64,000 nt of DNA from JBMYYR01 sp049609625. GTDB taxonomy: Bacteria > Bacteroidota > Bacteroidia > Flavobacteriales > CAJXXR01. Numbering within the stretch: position 1 is the stretch's first letter; each line of letters opens with the position of its first letter. Shown here piece after piece: positions 1-8,781 of this stretch. A program made the position numbers and the translations under genes. The notes beneath the pieces are model-generated. The model was not told where the DNA came from. It saw only the letters and a program-made list of their open reading frames with translations, and did not search any database. Location of the stretch: NCBI GenBank assembly GCA_049609625.1, contig JBMYYR010000001.1, positions 28,217 through 92,216 on the forward strand. Reading direction: 5' to 3'.

Positions 1-275
1 TTATAAATCACTTCGCTTGCACTCTCGCATGGGTCTCCACAGTGGTAACAGTTCATAGCTTTGGTTTTGAGATAATGAATGATAACAATAGGTTCAACAT
101 AAGGTATTGTAGGTTGATTGCTCTAGTCGAAACATGATTTTTATCACATTTCCGACAAAACAATAGTATTCTCTTGATATTCAAAATGCTTCATTTCAGT
201 AAAAAAGCTGATATTTGTCAGTTTTTTAACGTCAATATTAAAATTATTTTGTAATCCAACAACACCAAGGTCTCT
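1..275. other. Left-edge non-coding region upstream of the histidine kinase
   Basis: I see no convincing gene in this stretch. It holds two TGA-N6-TCA dyads (135-146 and 209-220), listed separately, and a near-miss -7 box (GATATTTG, 210-217) overlapping the second dyad. An open frame on the minus strand across 144-395 lies mostly antisense to the kinase start and has no recognisable content. Confidence 0.5.
135..220 (+). promoter_or_regulatory. Pair of Crp/Fnr-like dyads upstream of the kinase
   Basis: Two inverted repeats of the form TGA-N6-TCA are seen: TGATttttATCA at 135-146 and TGAtatttgTCA at 209-220 (the latter extends to CTGA/TCAG). The first ends in TCACA, a perfect Crp half site, while its left half is weaker. 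Their centres are 74 bp apart, about seven helical turns. The downstream regulator (1834-2895) ends in a Crp/Fnr-type DNA-binding domain, so autoregulation is a reasonable inference. Short dyads occur by chance in AT-rich DNA, so this is tentative. Confidence 0.35.
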
Positions 276-1829
276 ATGTGTAAACACAGTCAAGCTCAAA
301 ACATCAAAGAAACGAGAATTAATCCTGAAGAATTTTACCAACAATTGTTTGATTCGGCAGGAGAGGGCATTCTTTTGGTCAACAACAAAGGTCAAATTGT
401 GATGGCCAACAAAAGACTGGTTGATTTATTTGGTTATCAACTCGAAGAGATTCTAAATCAGAATATTAATATTTTGATTCCCCAAAATTCTAGACCACAT
501 CATGATCGTTATATCTCTGGCTATTTTAGTGCGCCAAGAGCTCGGTCTATGGGTAAGGAAATGATTTTGGCTGGGCTTAGAAAAGATGGTACTGAATTTC
601 CGATTGAAATCAGTCTGAATTATTTTAGATCGAACAAAGACATGTTTGCTATTGCTTTGATTACCGACATCACTGTCCGAAAAGAGGCCGAATCTGAAAT
701 TGTGGAGCTCAACGAAAAATTGGAACAGCGAGTCAAGGAACGTACAGAGCAGCTGGCAGAAAGCGAACGTTTGTATAGCGCTATTGCGCGTAATTTTCCC
801 GATGGCATTATTAGTGTTCTGGACCGGAATTTGAATTATATTTTTGTTGAAGGCAAGGAGCTCACAAAGTTGGGCATCGATGCAAAATCTTTGATTAACA
901 CCAGCTATCTTGAACGGCTTCCGAAAGCCCTGTTGAGCCAAGTGAAACATCATTTTTCTCAGGTTTTTGAAGGAGAATCGAACTCATTTGAACTTTCTCT
1001 AAACCAAAGACATTATGTTTTGGATGCTGTGCCTCTAAAACACACGGGCACTAAAATAGATCAGATTTTGTTGGTCGAAAAAAACGTTACTTCAACCAAA
1101 GAGCTCGAGAATGAAATGAAGAAAAGTTTGGAAAGAGAGCGCGAACTTAGCAGTATGAAATCTCGCTTTGTGTCGATGGCTTCGCATGAGTTCAGAACGC
1201 CATTGGGCACTATTCTGTCTTCTGCATCGCTGATAGCTCGCTACACCAAAGACGAGCAACAGGAACAAAGAGAAAAACATGTGTCTAAAATTAAATCATC
1301 GGTAACAAATCTAACCAGTATTCTGAATGATTTTTTGTCTTTAGAAAGTCTGGAGGCAGGCAAACTGACTTGTGTTCTTGAAGCGTTTGAACTTGTAGAT
1401 CTTTGCGAAACGGTAAAAGAGGATATTCAAGGTTTGCTAAAAACAGGACAAACCATAGAGTATAAGCATCTAGGCGATCAAAGTATAGTTTGTCTGGACA
1501 AGCAAATGATGGGAAATGCGCTATTGAATTTATTATCGAATGCCATTAAATATTCTCACGAATATCAAGCTATTCAGTTTGTTAGTCAAATTGAAGATGG
1601 GCAATTGAATATTTCCGTAACCGACAACGGTATCGGTATACCAATAAGTGAGCAGAAGCATTTGTTTGTTCGGTTTTTTAGAGCCAACAATGCAACCAAC
1701 ATCAAAGGAACCGGCTTGGGACTCAACATCACAAAAAAATATATTGAACTGATGGGAGGGAAAATTCAGCTGACTAGCGAAGAAGGAAAAGGCACAAAGG
1801 CGGAACTTTTGTTTGATTTAAAACACTAA
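276..1829 (+). CDS. PAS-domain sensor histidine kinase
   Basis: A 517-residue sensor kinase without an obvious membrane segment, so probably cytosolic. A PAS domain with its PAC tail spans about residues 18-137, followed by a coiled coil (about 138-168). A second, weaker PAS-like domain lies at about 168-275. HisKA (about 290-362) carries the phospho-accepting histidine in SHEFRTPL (His304). The ATPase domain follows with an N box (Asn about 422), DNGIGI (450-455) and GTGLGL (478-483). The first PAS contains HHDRYISGY (75-83), which resembles the haem-ligand region of FixL but is also found in non-haem PAS domains. The response regulator follows after 4 bases and is the presumed partner. The signal is not known. 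Confidence 0.93.
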   Translation: MCKHSQAQNIKETRINPEEFYQQLFDSAGEGILLVNNKGQIVMANKRLVDLFGYQLEEILNQNINILIPQNSRPHHDRYISGYFSAPRARSMGKEMILAGLRKDGTEFPIEISLNYFRSNKDMFAIALITDITVRKEAESEIVELNEKLEQRVKERTEQLAESERLYSAIARNFPDGIISVLDRNLNYIFVEGKELTKLGIDAKSLINTSYLERLPKALLSQVKHHFSQVFEGESNSFELSLNQRHYVLDAVPLKHTGTKIDQILLVEKNVTSTKELENEMKKSLERERELSSMKSRFVSMASHEFRTPLGTILSSASLIARYTKDEQQEQREKHVSKIKSSVTNLTSILNDFLSLESLEAGKLTCVLEAFELVDLCETVKEDIQGLLKTGQTIEYKHLGDQSIVCLDKQMMGNALLNLLSNAIKYSHEYQAIQFVSQIEDGQLNISVTDNGIGIPISEQKHLFVRFFRANNATNIKGTGLGLNITKKYIELMGGKIQLTSEEGKGTKAELLFDLKH

Positions 1830-1833
1830 AATT

Positions 1834-2895
1834 ATGGCAAAATCAATTTTGTTGATAGAAGACAATAAAGGCATGAGAGAAAATATTGCCGAAATTTTGG
1901 AATTGGCAAATTATGAAGTTTCGACTGCCGAAAATGGAAAAATTGGGGTAAAACAAGCAAAGCTTTTGCTTCCCGATCTTATTATTTGCGATATTATGAT
2001 GCCTGAAATGGATGGTTATGAAACCTTGTATATGCTTGGGAAAGACAAGCGAACGAGCCAAATTCCGTTTATTTTTTTGACGGCAAAATCGGAAAAAACC
2101 GATTGGCGAAAAGGTATGAACATGGGCGCGGACGATTATCTGACCAAGCCTTTTGATGAAATGGAACTTCTGAATGCCGTTGAGGTTAGGCTTCAGAAAA
2201 GTGAACGCTTGAGCCAGGAATTAAATGATAAGTTGGAGCATTCTAATCACTTCATATACAAATCATTGGGTATGGAAAAATTAAGAGCTCTAGCCGAAAA
2301 TAAAAAATCAAAAGTCTACAAGAAAAAGGAAATTATTTTCCATGAAGGCGATTACGTTGGTTCTGTGTTCTATGTGTTGCAAGGAAAAATTAAGACCTAC
2401 AAAAGTAATCTAGATTCAAAAGATTATACACTTGACCTGTACCGAAAGGGCGATTTTATTGGTTACAAAGCGCTCATCAAAGAGATGGAACATTTCAATT
2501 CGGCTGTGGCACTCGAAGATTCTACGCTTGTAAGAATCAAAAAAGAAGAATTTTTGAACCTGCTCTACGAAAACCCTGATGTGTCTAAAGTGTTCAATAA
2601 GTTACTGTCGGGAAAATTGATGGAAAAAGAACAGGAATTAATTAATTTGGCTTTCAATTCGGTTCGCAAACGTGCTGCCGACGCTCTGTTGTTGTTAGAA
2701 AAAAAGTATAAAGAAGAGGACGAATCTCCATTTTGTATGTCGATTTCTAGGGACGATTTGGCAAGCCTTGTTGGCACATCTACCGAGTCGGTTATTCGCG
2801 CACTTTCCGATTTTAAAGACGAAGCATTGATAGAAGTAAAAGGAAGTAAAATTACTTTGCTGGACAGCGATGGCTTAAAATCTTTGCGACAGTAG
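1834..2895 (+). CDS. Response regulator with cyclic-nucleotide-like and Crp/Fnr HTH output
   Basis: 353 residues. The N-terminal receiver domain (1-122) has a complete active site: Asp10, phospho-acceptor Asp53 in CDIMMPEMDG, Thr83 and Lys105 in LTKPFDE. After a linker, residues about 150-265 form a Crp-type beta-roll (FHEGDYVGSVFYVLQGKIK). Residues about 275-345 form a Crp/Fnr winged helix, with the recognition region in SRDDLASLVGTSTESVIRAL. It is probably a DNA-binding transcription factor switched by phosphorylation from the adjacent kinase. Whether the beta-roll still binds a nucleotide cannot be told from sequence. It forms an operon with the kinase (4 bases apart). REC plus Crp is a much rarer combination than REC plus OmpR, NarL or NtrC outputs. 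Confidence 0.93.
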   Translation: MAKSILLIEDNKGMRENIAEILELANYEVSTAENGKIGVKQAKLLLPDLIICDIMMPEMDGYETLYMLGKDKRTSQIPFIFLTAKSEKTDWRKGMNMGADDYLTKPFDEMELLNAVEVRLQKSERLSQELNDKLEHSNHFIYKSLGMEKLRALAENKKSKVYKKKEIIFHEGDYVGSVFYVLQGKIKTYKSNLDSKDYTLDLYRKGDFIGYKALIKEMEHFNSAVALEDSTLVRIKKEEFLNLLYENPDVSKVFNKLLSGKLMEKEQELINLAFNSVRKRAADALLLLEKKYKEEDESPFCMSISRDDLASLVGTSTESVIRALSDFKDEALIEVKGSKITLLDSDGLKSLRQ

Positions 2896-3044
2896 AGGTT
2901 GTTGGGTCATTTGCATGCTTTTTTTGTTAATTTGAGTTAATAGGAAATCTTAGTCTGCTTTCCAGATTGTTGCAGAAGAACATAAATTGCAAGATATTAA
3001 CCATTATTAATTGAAGTGTAAAAATAAATTTTTTTGAGTTTTGT

Positions 3045-3052
3045 TAAGTTTG
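3045..3052 (+). promoter_or_regulatory. -7 promoter motif for the moxR-bat operon
   Basis: TAAGTTTG matches the Bacteroidota -7 consensus TAnnTTTG and lies 30 bases before the moxR ATG, in a 187-base gap after the response regulator. I do not see a TTG (-33) at the usual 17-23 base spacing, so support is partial. Confidence 0.45.
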
Positions 3053-3082
3053 TCCTCGCTTTAAAACAAAAATCAAAAAACT

Positions 3083-4081
3083 ATGGAAACAACCGTCGAT
3101 ATTAAAGCCATTAATGAAAAAATTAAGGAAGAAAGTGCGTTTATTGATCTTTTAAGTTTAGAAATCAACAAAGTGATTGTTGGTCAAAAACACATGGTCG
3201 AGCGACTTTTAATCGGGCTTTTGGGTTCTGGACATATCCTTTTAGAAGGAGTGCCTGGGCTTGCAAAAACTTTGGCTATCAACACACTTTCTAAGGCTAT
3301 AAAGTCTGATTTTCAACGGATTCAATTCACGCCAGATCTGTTGCCTTCGGACGTCATCGGAACCTTGATTTACAATATCCAAAAAGGAGAATTTGACATC
3401 AAAAAAGGCCCTATTTTTTCCAATTTTGTGTTGGCAGATGAAATCAACCGAGCACCAGCAAAAGTACAATCGGCCCTACTAGAAGCCATGGCAGAAAAGC
3501 AGGTTACGATAGGCGATGTAACCTATAAATTGGACGAGCCATTTTTGGTTTTGGCAACGCAAAACCCTGTGGAACAAGAAGGTACGTATCCCTTGCCCGA
3601 AGCTCAGATGGATAGATTTATGCTCAAAACAGTGATTACATACCCAACACTCGAAGACGAGCGTGCCATTGTGCGCAACACCATAAACGGCTCTATTTAT
3701 CAAGACGTCAATCCGGTTGTGAGTATCGAAGAAATTTTGAGAGCTCGCGAAGTGGTAAAAGAGGTTTATATGGACGAAAAAATCGAAAACTATATTCTTG
3801 ATATCATATTTGCCAGTCGTTTTCCAGAAAAATACAAACTAGAGCATCTCAAACCACTTATCAGTTTTGGAGCTTCGCCTCGTGGGTCTATCAACTTGTC
3901 GATGGCAGCCAAAGTCTATGCTTTTATCCGCCATCGTGGTTATGTTATTCCAGAAGATGTTCGGGCAGTTTGTCATGATGTATTGCGCCACCGAATAGGT
4001 GTAACATACGAAGCCGAAGCTGAAAACTTGACAAGTGAAGATATTATTAATCAGATACTTAATGCTGTAGAAGTTCCGTAA
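3083..4081 (+). CDS. MoxR-family AAA+ ATPase
   Basis: 332 residues, the usual length of MoxR ATPases. Walker A is GVPGLAKT (56-63) and Walker B ends in LADE (117-120), followed by the MoxR signature INRAPAKVQSALLEAM. MoxR proteins act as chaperone-like ATPases for proteins with von Willebrand A (VWA) domains; here five genes for VWA, DUF58 or Bat proteins follow immediately. The gap to the DUF58 gene is 7 bases. This is the first gene of what looks like one long operon to 11275, similar to the Bacteroides aerotolerance (bat) operon. The role in this organism is inferred from family and context. Confidence 0.95.
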   Translation: METTVDIKAINEKIKEESAFIDLLSLEINKVIVGQKHMVERLLIGLLGSGHILLEGVPGLAKTLAINTLSKAIKSDFQRIQFTPDLLPSDVIGTLIYNIQKGEFDIKKGPIFSNFVLADEINRAPAKVQSALLEAMAEKQVTIGDVTYKLDEPFLVLATQNPVEQEGTYPLPEAQMDRFMLKTVITYPTLEDERAIVRNTINGSIYQDVNPVVSIEEILRAREVVKEVYMDEKIENYILDIIFASRFPEKYKLEHLKPLISFGASPRGSINLSMAAKVYAFIRHRGYVIPEDVRAVCHDVLRHRIGVTYEAEAENLTSEDIINQILNAVEVP

Positions 4082-4088
4082 ACAGAGC

Positions 4089-4955
4089 ATGACAACTAGC
4101 GAAATCATAAAACAAGTTCGGCGGGTAGAAATCAAAACCAAACGCTTATCCAACCATATTTTTTCGGGAGAATATCACAGTTCTTTCAAAGGAAAAGGGA
4201 TGTCTTTTTCTGAAGTCAGAAGATATGAAATGGGCGACGATGTACGCGATATCGATTGGAATGTAACCGCCAAATTGCACGAACCTTATGTCAAGGTTTT
4301 TGAGGAAGAGCGCGAGCTTACCATGATGCTTTTGGTGGATGTGTCTGCCTCATCTACATTTGGCACCTTGAAAAGCGAAAAACGTCAATTGATGACCGAA
4401 CTTTGTGCTGTTCTTGCCTTTTCGGCGATTCAGAATAACGACAAAGTGGGTCTAATTCTATTTAGTTCGGAAGTCGAAAAGTTTATTCCACCCAAAAAAG
4501 GAAAAAGTCATATTCTGAGAATCATCAGAGAATTGATTGAATTTGAACCAAAATCTAAAGACACCAACATTAGTGTTGCATTGAAATTTATGATGCAAGT
4601 TATTAAAAAACAATGTATTACCTTTTTGGTTTCAGATTTTATAGATGAGGATTATCAGACCGAAATCCAGATGGCATCCAGAAAATATGATTTTACAGGC
4701 GTTCGGATATTTGATCGACATGAAGAGCAGATGCCCGATGTTGGTTTGATAGAATGTGTTGATGTCGAGACCAATGAATCTATATTAATTGACAGTAGTT
4801 CCAAAAAAGTTCGGACAGCCTACGATGCTAAATTCCATGTACACAAAGGCTATTGTGCCGATGTGTTCAGAAAAAGTGGCTCGGATTTAATTGAACTCCA
4901 AACTGACGAAAATTACATCAAAAAATTATTGGCATTTTTTAAAAAACGTAGCTAA
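4089..4955 (+). CDS. DUF58 (VWA-like) protein of the bat operon
   Basis: 288 residues. It shows the DUF58 hallmark GDDVRDIDWNVTA (49-61) followed by the VWA-type metal-binding start DVSAS (84-88). No membrane helix is apparent, which fits the soluble DUF58 proteins that sit between MoxR and BatA in Bacteroidota. The DUF58 and MoxR products are thought to work together in membrane or envelope protein assembly; the molecular function is unproven. It is spaced 7 bases from moxR and 5 bases from the next gene. Confidence 0.93.
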   Translation: MTTSEIIKQVRRVEIKTKRLSNHIFSGEYHSSFKGKGMSFSEVRRYEMGDDVRDIDWNVTAKLHEPYVKVFEEERELTMMLLVDVSASSTFGTLKSEKRQLMTELCAVLAFSAIQNNDKVGLILFSSEVEKFIPPKKGKSHILRIIRELIEFEPKSKDTNISVALKFMMQVIKKQCITFLVSDFIDEDYQTEIQMASRKYDFTGVRIFDRHEEQMPDVGLIECVDVETNESILIDSSSKKVRTAYDAKFHVHKGYCADVFRKSGSDLIELQTDENYIKKLLAFFKKRS

Positions 4956-4960
4956 ATTCG

Positions 4961-5881
4961 ATGAAAACGTATTTAATTTCTTTGTTCAGTCTTTTGACTG
5001 TTGCTTTGCAAGCGCAAGTTAGCTTAAACTATGGCTTTTCGACTGATACCATGTTAGTTGGAGACCAATTGTTGATGAAGCTCGAGCTCAAAGGCAAGGC
5101 TTCCGAAGCTGTTATTTGGCCTTTAATTACCGATACTTTGGGCGACTTTGAAGTCGTTGAGCAAAGCTCAATTGACACCATTCCTTCGGATACTTTAAAT
5201 TTAGAAAAATACCTTTTTCTGACTCAATTTGACACGGGCGTATTTGTTGTTCCGAGTTTGGCTTTTAGCGTCAATCAGGATAGTATTTTTACTCAAAGTC
5301 ATCAACTTGTGGTGCTTCCCGTTCACATCGATTCGACCAACGCTGGATTCTACGCACAGGTCGATCCGCTAGAAGTGCCTTATGTTTTTGGTGAATTTAA
5401 AGATTTGATAATCAATATTTTGATAGGTATTTTAATCTTAGGCTTACTTGCCTTTTTCATTATCCGCTACCTCAAAAAACAGCAAAAGAAAGAAAAAGTA
5501 GAACTCAAAATCCCCGCTCATATTTTAGCTTTGGGCGAATTATCGGAGCTGAAATCTAAACACTACATTGACTCTGACGAGATCAAAACGTATTACTCAG
5601 AACTTTCTGATATTATTCGTCGATACATAGAACGACGCTACCATTTTTTGGCTCTCGAATCGACGACTAGCGAAATCGCACAATCCTTAAAAACACAAAA
5701 ATTAACCGAAACACAAAAAACTAAATTGATGACTTTCCTTGAAGAAGCCGATCTGGTAAAGTTTGCAAAAGCCTTCCCCGAAGCTCATCAGCATGAGGTT
5801 TATTATTCTGAATTAGAAGAATTTATACATCAAACCAAAGTCCAATTTGAAGAAATAGCAGTCGATGAACATCACGAATAA
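4961..5881 (+). CDS. BatD/DUF4381-like membrane protein of the bat operon
   Basis: 306 residues. A signal peptide (1-18, ending ALQAQ) is followed by an extracytoplasmic beta-rich region, one membrane helix (about 148-170) and a cytoplasmic, charged helical domain (about 180-300). This arrangement resembles BatD-type or DUF4381 proteins found between DUF58 and BatA genes in Flavobacteriia. Its 3' end overlaps batA by 17 bases, which suggests translational coupling. No catalytic motif is recognisable. A full-length BatD is encoded further downstream (8781-10523), so the operon has two proteins of this general design. Confidence 0.85.
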   Translation: MKTYLISLFSLLTVALQAQVSLNYGFSTDTMLVGDQLLMKLELKGKASEAVIWPLITDTLGDFEVVEQSSIDTIPSDTLNLEKYLFLTQFDTGVFVVPSLAFSVNQDSIFTQSHQLVVLPVHIDSTNAGFYAQVDPLEVPYVFGEFKDLIINILIGILILGLLAFFIIRYLKKQQKKEKVELKIPAHILALGELSELKSKHYIDSDEIKTYYSELSDIIRRYIERRYHFLALESTTSEIAQSLKTQKLTETQKTKLMTFLEEADLVKFAKAFPEAHQHEVYYSELEEFIHQTKVQFEEIAVDEHHE

Positions 5882-6854
5882 CCTCTTTTTTGAACATCCA
5901 GAATTTCTCTGGTTTTTGATTTTATTGCCTTTGCTTTTCCTCTATTTTTGGTTTGTGAAGCGCAAAAATAGACCTAAAATTAGTCATTCGACGAGCAAGC
6001 TTGCACAAGTCAGCACGTGGAAAAATACCTTTGCTTTTCTACCTAAAGCCTTAGCTTATCTAGCTCTTTTTCTGATGATTATCGCTTTAGCTCGCCCAAG
6101 ATCCGAAAGCGAAGATGTAGAAACCTTAAATCAGGAAGGCATTGACATTGTCTTAGCTTTAGATGTATCGACGTCTATGGGTGCTTACGACTTCAAACCC
6201 AATCGATTAGAAGCTTCAAAAGCCATTGCGATTGACTTTGTAAACGGCATCAAAAACGATCGGATTGGTTTGGTAATTTACGCTGGAGAAAGCTTCACAA
6301 AATGCCCAATAACATCTGATTATAAGTTGGTTAAAAATCAATTAAACAGCATCAAATTCGGACTTTTGGAAGACGGCACCGCCATCGGAATGGGTTTGGC
6401 GACCTCGGTATCGAGACTAAAAGACAGTAAAGCCAAAAGTAAAGTCATTATTTTACTGACTGACGGCGTGAATAATACAGGGTTAATTTCTCCACAAACT
6501 GCCGCCGATTTAGCTGCCGAATTTGGCATCAAAGTCTACACAATTTGTGTGGGAAAAAATGGAAATGTCAAAGCGCCGGGTCCAATGGGGCGCACCAGAG
6601 TGATTGAGCATATTGTTGACGTCGACATGATGAAAGATATTGCGCAAATCACTGGTGGTAAGTCTTTTATAGCCGACAATAATCAAGCGCTCGAAGCTAT
6701 TTATGAAGAAATAAATGCCCTCGAAAAAACTGAAATTAAAGAATTGAAGTATAAAAATTACAGCGAACATTTTCGTCCAATTTTACTTTTAGGCTTACTT
6801 CTTTTAGCAATCGAACGTTGTTTAACCTACACCGTATTTAAGACCATAAATTAA
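5865..6854 (+). CDS. batA: BatA, membrane VWA protein
   Basis: 329 residues. N-terminal membrane helices lie at about 13-30 and 60-76, followed by a VWA domain with an intact metal-binding (MIDAS) start D100-x-S102-x-S104 (DVSTS) and the LTDG segment typical of the fold. A C-terminal membrane helix lies at about residues 305-322. This is the usual Bat layout, with the VWA domain held close to the membrane. The start overlaps the preceding gene by 17 bases, and the stop TAA shares its last base with the ATG of batB. BatA and BatB are known to interact in Leptospira and Bacteroides systems. Confidence 0.93.
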   Translation: MNITNNLFFEHPEFLWFLILLPLLFLYFWFVKRKNRPKISHSTSKLAQVSTWKNTFAFLPKALAYLALFLMIIALARPRSESEDVETLNQEGIDIVLALDVSTSMGAYDFKPNRLEASKAIAIDFVNGIKNDRIGLVIYAGESFTKCPITSDYKLVKNQLNSIKFGLLEDGTAIGMGLATSVSRLKDSKAKSKVIILLTDGVNNTGLISPQTAADLAAEFGIKVYTICVGKNGNVKAPGPMGRTRVIEHIVDVDMMKDIAQITGGKSFIADNNQALEAIYEEINALEKTEIKELKYKNYSEHFRPILLLGLLLLAIERCLTYTVFKTIN

Positions 6855-7879
6855 TGTTTGTAATCGATAACATACAATACGTTTGGCTCTTTCTTGCCTT
6901 CATCCCTTTACTGGGAATTTACCTTTATTTTGCTCGTTGGCGAAAGCAAAAACAGGCACTTTTTGCTGAATCTGAGCTTTGGAAAAAACTAAATCCGAGA
7001 CATTCTAAACGTAAAATTCACATCAAGTTTATACTTTATATTTTGATGTTTAGTTTCGGAATTTTGGCTTTGATGAATCCTAAAATTGGCTCGAAACTAA
7101 AAACACTAAAACGCCAAGGTGTAGATGTGGTTTTTGTGATGGACGTCTCCAAAAGTATGCTCGCCGAAGACATTGCGCCAAGCCGATTGGAGCAATCTAA
7201 ACATCTTGTTTCCAGATTGTTAGATCGTTTGGTTTCGGATAGAATCGGAATGGTGGTGTATGCCGGAAAAGCCTATCCGCAATTGCCTTTAACGAGCGAT
7301 TATTCGGCGGCGAGATTGTATTTAAACGACATCAATACCGACATTGTGCCTTCCCACGGAACGGATGTTGAGTCGGCCATTCGGATGGCACTCGATTATT
7401 TTAAAACCACCAAAGAGCAAAAAAATCAATGTATTGTTCTGCTTTCGGATGGCGAAGATCACGAAAATACATCTTTAGACTGGCTTTCGGTTGTTGACGA
7501 CAGCGGCATCCCGATTCACACCATTTCTTTAGGAAAAACATCGGGCGCACCCATCCCAATCAAAACCAATAATCGGATTACATCCTATAAAAAAGACCGC
7601 CAAGGCGAAGTGGTTATTACCAAAATGAATCCAGTGTATTTGAGCGAAATTGCCGAAAAAACAGATGGCGAGTTTTTGAATGGAAACGACAGTAGAACAA
7701 CTGTAGATCAGGTTGTTGAAAGCATCGAGAACATGGAAAAAGGCGAATCGGAAACTGAGCTTTTTGACGATTATGAAGATCAATTTCAGTGGTTTATTGC
7801 TGCTGCTATGTTCTTTTTAGTTTTGATTTTGATGTTGGGCGATGGAAAAACAATGTGGTTAAGAAAATTAAATATCTGA
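6854..7879 (+). CDS. batB: BatB, membrane VWA protein
   Basis: 341 residues, paralogous in layout to the gene before it: membrane helices at about 8-27 and 57-75, and a VWA domain with the metal-binding motif D97-x-S99-x-S101 (DVSKS). A LSDGEDHENT segment and a C-terminal membrane helix (about 312-330) follow. The stop codon overlaps the ATG of batC (ATGA-type, one shared base). Assignment as BatB rather than BatA rests on gene order. Confidence 0.92.
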   Translation: MFVIDNIQYVWLFLAFIPLLGIYLYFARWRKQKQALFAESELWKKLNPRHSKRKIHIKFILYILMFSFGILALMNPKIGSKLKTLKRQGVDVVFVMDVSKSMLAEDIAPSRLEQSKHLVSRLLDRLVSDRIGMVVYAGKAYPQLPLTSDYSAARLYLNDINTDIVPSHGTDVESAIRMALDYFKTTKEQKNQCIVLLSDGEDHENTSLDWLSVVDDSGIPIHTISLGKTSGAPIPIKTNNRITSYKKDRQGEVVITKMNPVYLSEIAEKTDGEFLNGNDSRTTVDQVVESIENMEKGESETELFDDYEDQFQWFIAAAMFFLVLILMLGDGKTMWLRKLNI

Positions 7880-8781
7880 TGAGACAACTTCATTTTTATT
7901 TAGGATTAGTTTTTAGTCTTCTGAGCTTTAGTTCTTTAGCTCAGATGGAAGAGCGTAGCATGACCAGAAAAGCCAACGCATCTTATCAAGATTCGTTGTT
8001 TACAAAAGCGACCTTAGAATACAAACAAGCTTTAGAAATTCACGATTTTGATACCAACCGATTCAATATGGCGGTCAGTTTGTTTGCAGAAGAAAACACC
8101 GAAGAAGCCATTAAAGAATGGGAACTTGTTGAAAAAAAATCAGACAATAAAACCTTAAAATCATTTTGTGTTTACAACAAAGGGTTGGCACAATTGAAAT
8201 CAGAAAAACAGGAAGAAGCTCTCGAAAGTTTTAAACAAGCCTTGCGCTATCAGCCTAAAAATGAGATGGCTAGACATAATTATTGGTTTCTAAAACTGTT
8301 GCTTGACAGCCAGCCCCAACAAGAGCAACAAAATCAGGATAACAAGGATAATCAAGACAATAAAGATCAGGACAAAAAAGATCAAGAGCAAAATCAGGAT
8401 CAAAATAAAGACGGAGATTCTGAAAACGGCGACGGCGATAAAAAGAAAGACGAAAAGACCGAAGACAAGCAAAAAGGCGACAAAGACAGCGAAAAAGAAG
8501 AAAAGCAAGAAGAAAAAGAAGACGCTGAAGACAATAAAGAAGACGAAGACGGCGAAAAACAAGATAAAAAGGACGAAAAGGCAGATAAAAACAAAGCCGG
8601 AGAAGAAGAAAAAGAGGATCAGAAAGAAGGAGAAAATGCCAATGCCGCACTCTCGAAAGCTGAAGCTTTACAGCTTTTAGAAGCCATCGATGAAAGTGAA
8701 GACAACACACACAAACGGATTAAGGCTCAGATGCTGAAAGAGCAAAAAAGAAAAGCTGTTAACAAAGAAAAAGATTGGTAA
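7879..8781 (+). CDS. batC: BatC, TPR protein with long charged tail
   Basis: 300 residues from the ATG that overlaps the batB stop; an in-frame ATG 90 bases upstream lies inside batB and would bury the signal peptide, so the later start is chosen. A signal peptide (1-21) is followed by tetratricopeptide repeats (about 28-142). Residues about 146-253 are extremely low-complexity, made almost only of Lys, Glu, Asp, Gln and Asn, and a helical tail closes the protein. TPR proteins of bat operons probably hold protein partners. The charged stretch makes one DNA strand almost purely purine and leaves meaningless open frames on the other strand. Confidence 0.92.
   Translation: MRQLHFYLGLVFSLLSFSSLAQMEERSMTRKANASYQDSLFTKATLEYKQALEIHDFDTNRFNMAVSLFAEENTEEAIKEWELVEKKSDNKTLKSFCVYNKGLAQLKSEKQEEALESFKQALRYQPKNEMARHNYWFLKLLLDSQPQQEQQNQDNKDNQDNKDQDKKDQEQNQDQNKDGDSENGDGDKKKDEKTEDKQKGDKDSEKEEKQEEKEDAEDNKEDEDGEKQDKKDEKADKNKAGEEEKEDQKEGENANAALSKAEALQLLEAIDESEDNTHKRIKAQMLKEQKRKAVNKEKDW

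Noticed and set aside
144..395. Minus-strand 83-codon frame at the left edge
   Set aside because: It lies antisense to the kinase start and has no recognisable protein features or promoter motif.
8270..8710. Several long open frames on the minus strand and other frames across batC
   Set aside because: They are by-products of the purine-rich low-complexity batC sequence, which leaves few stop codons in other frames. Their translations are Leu/Phe/Ser monotony with no protein character.
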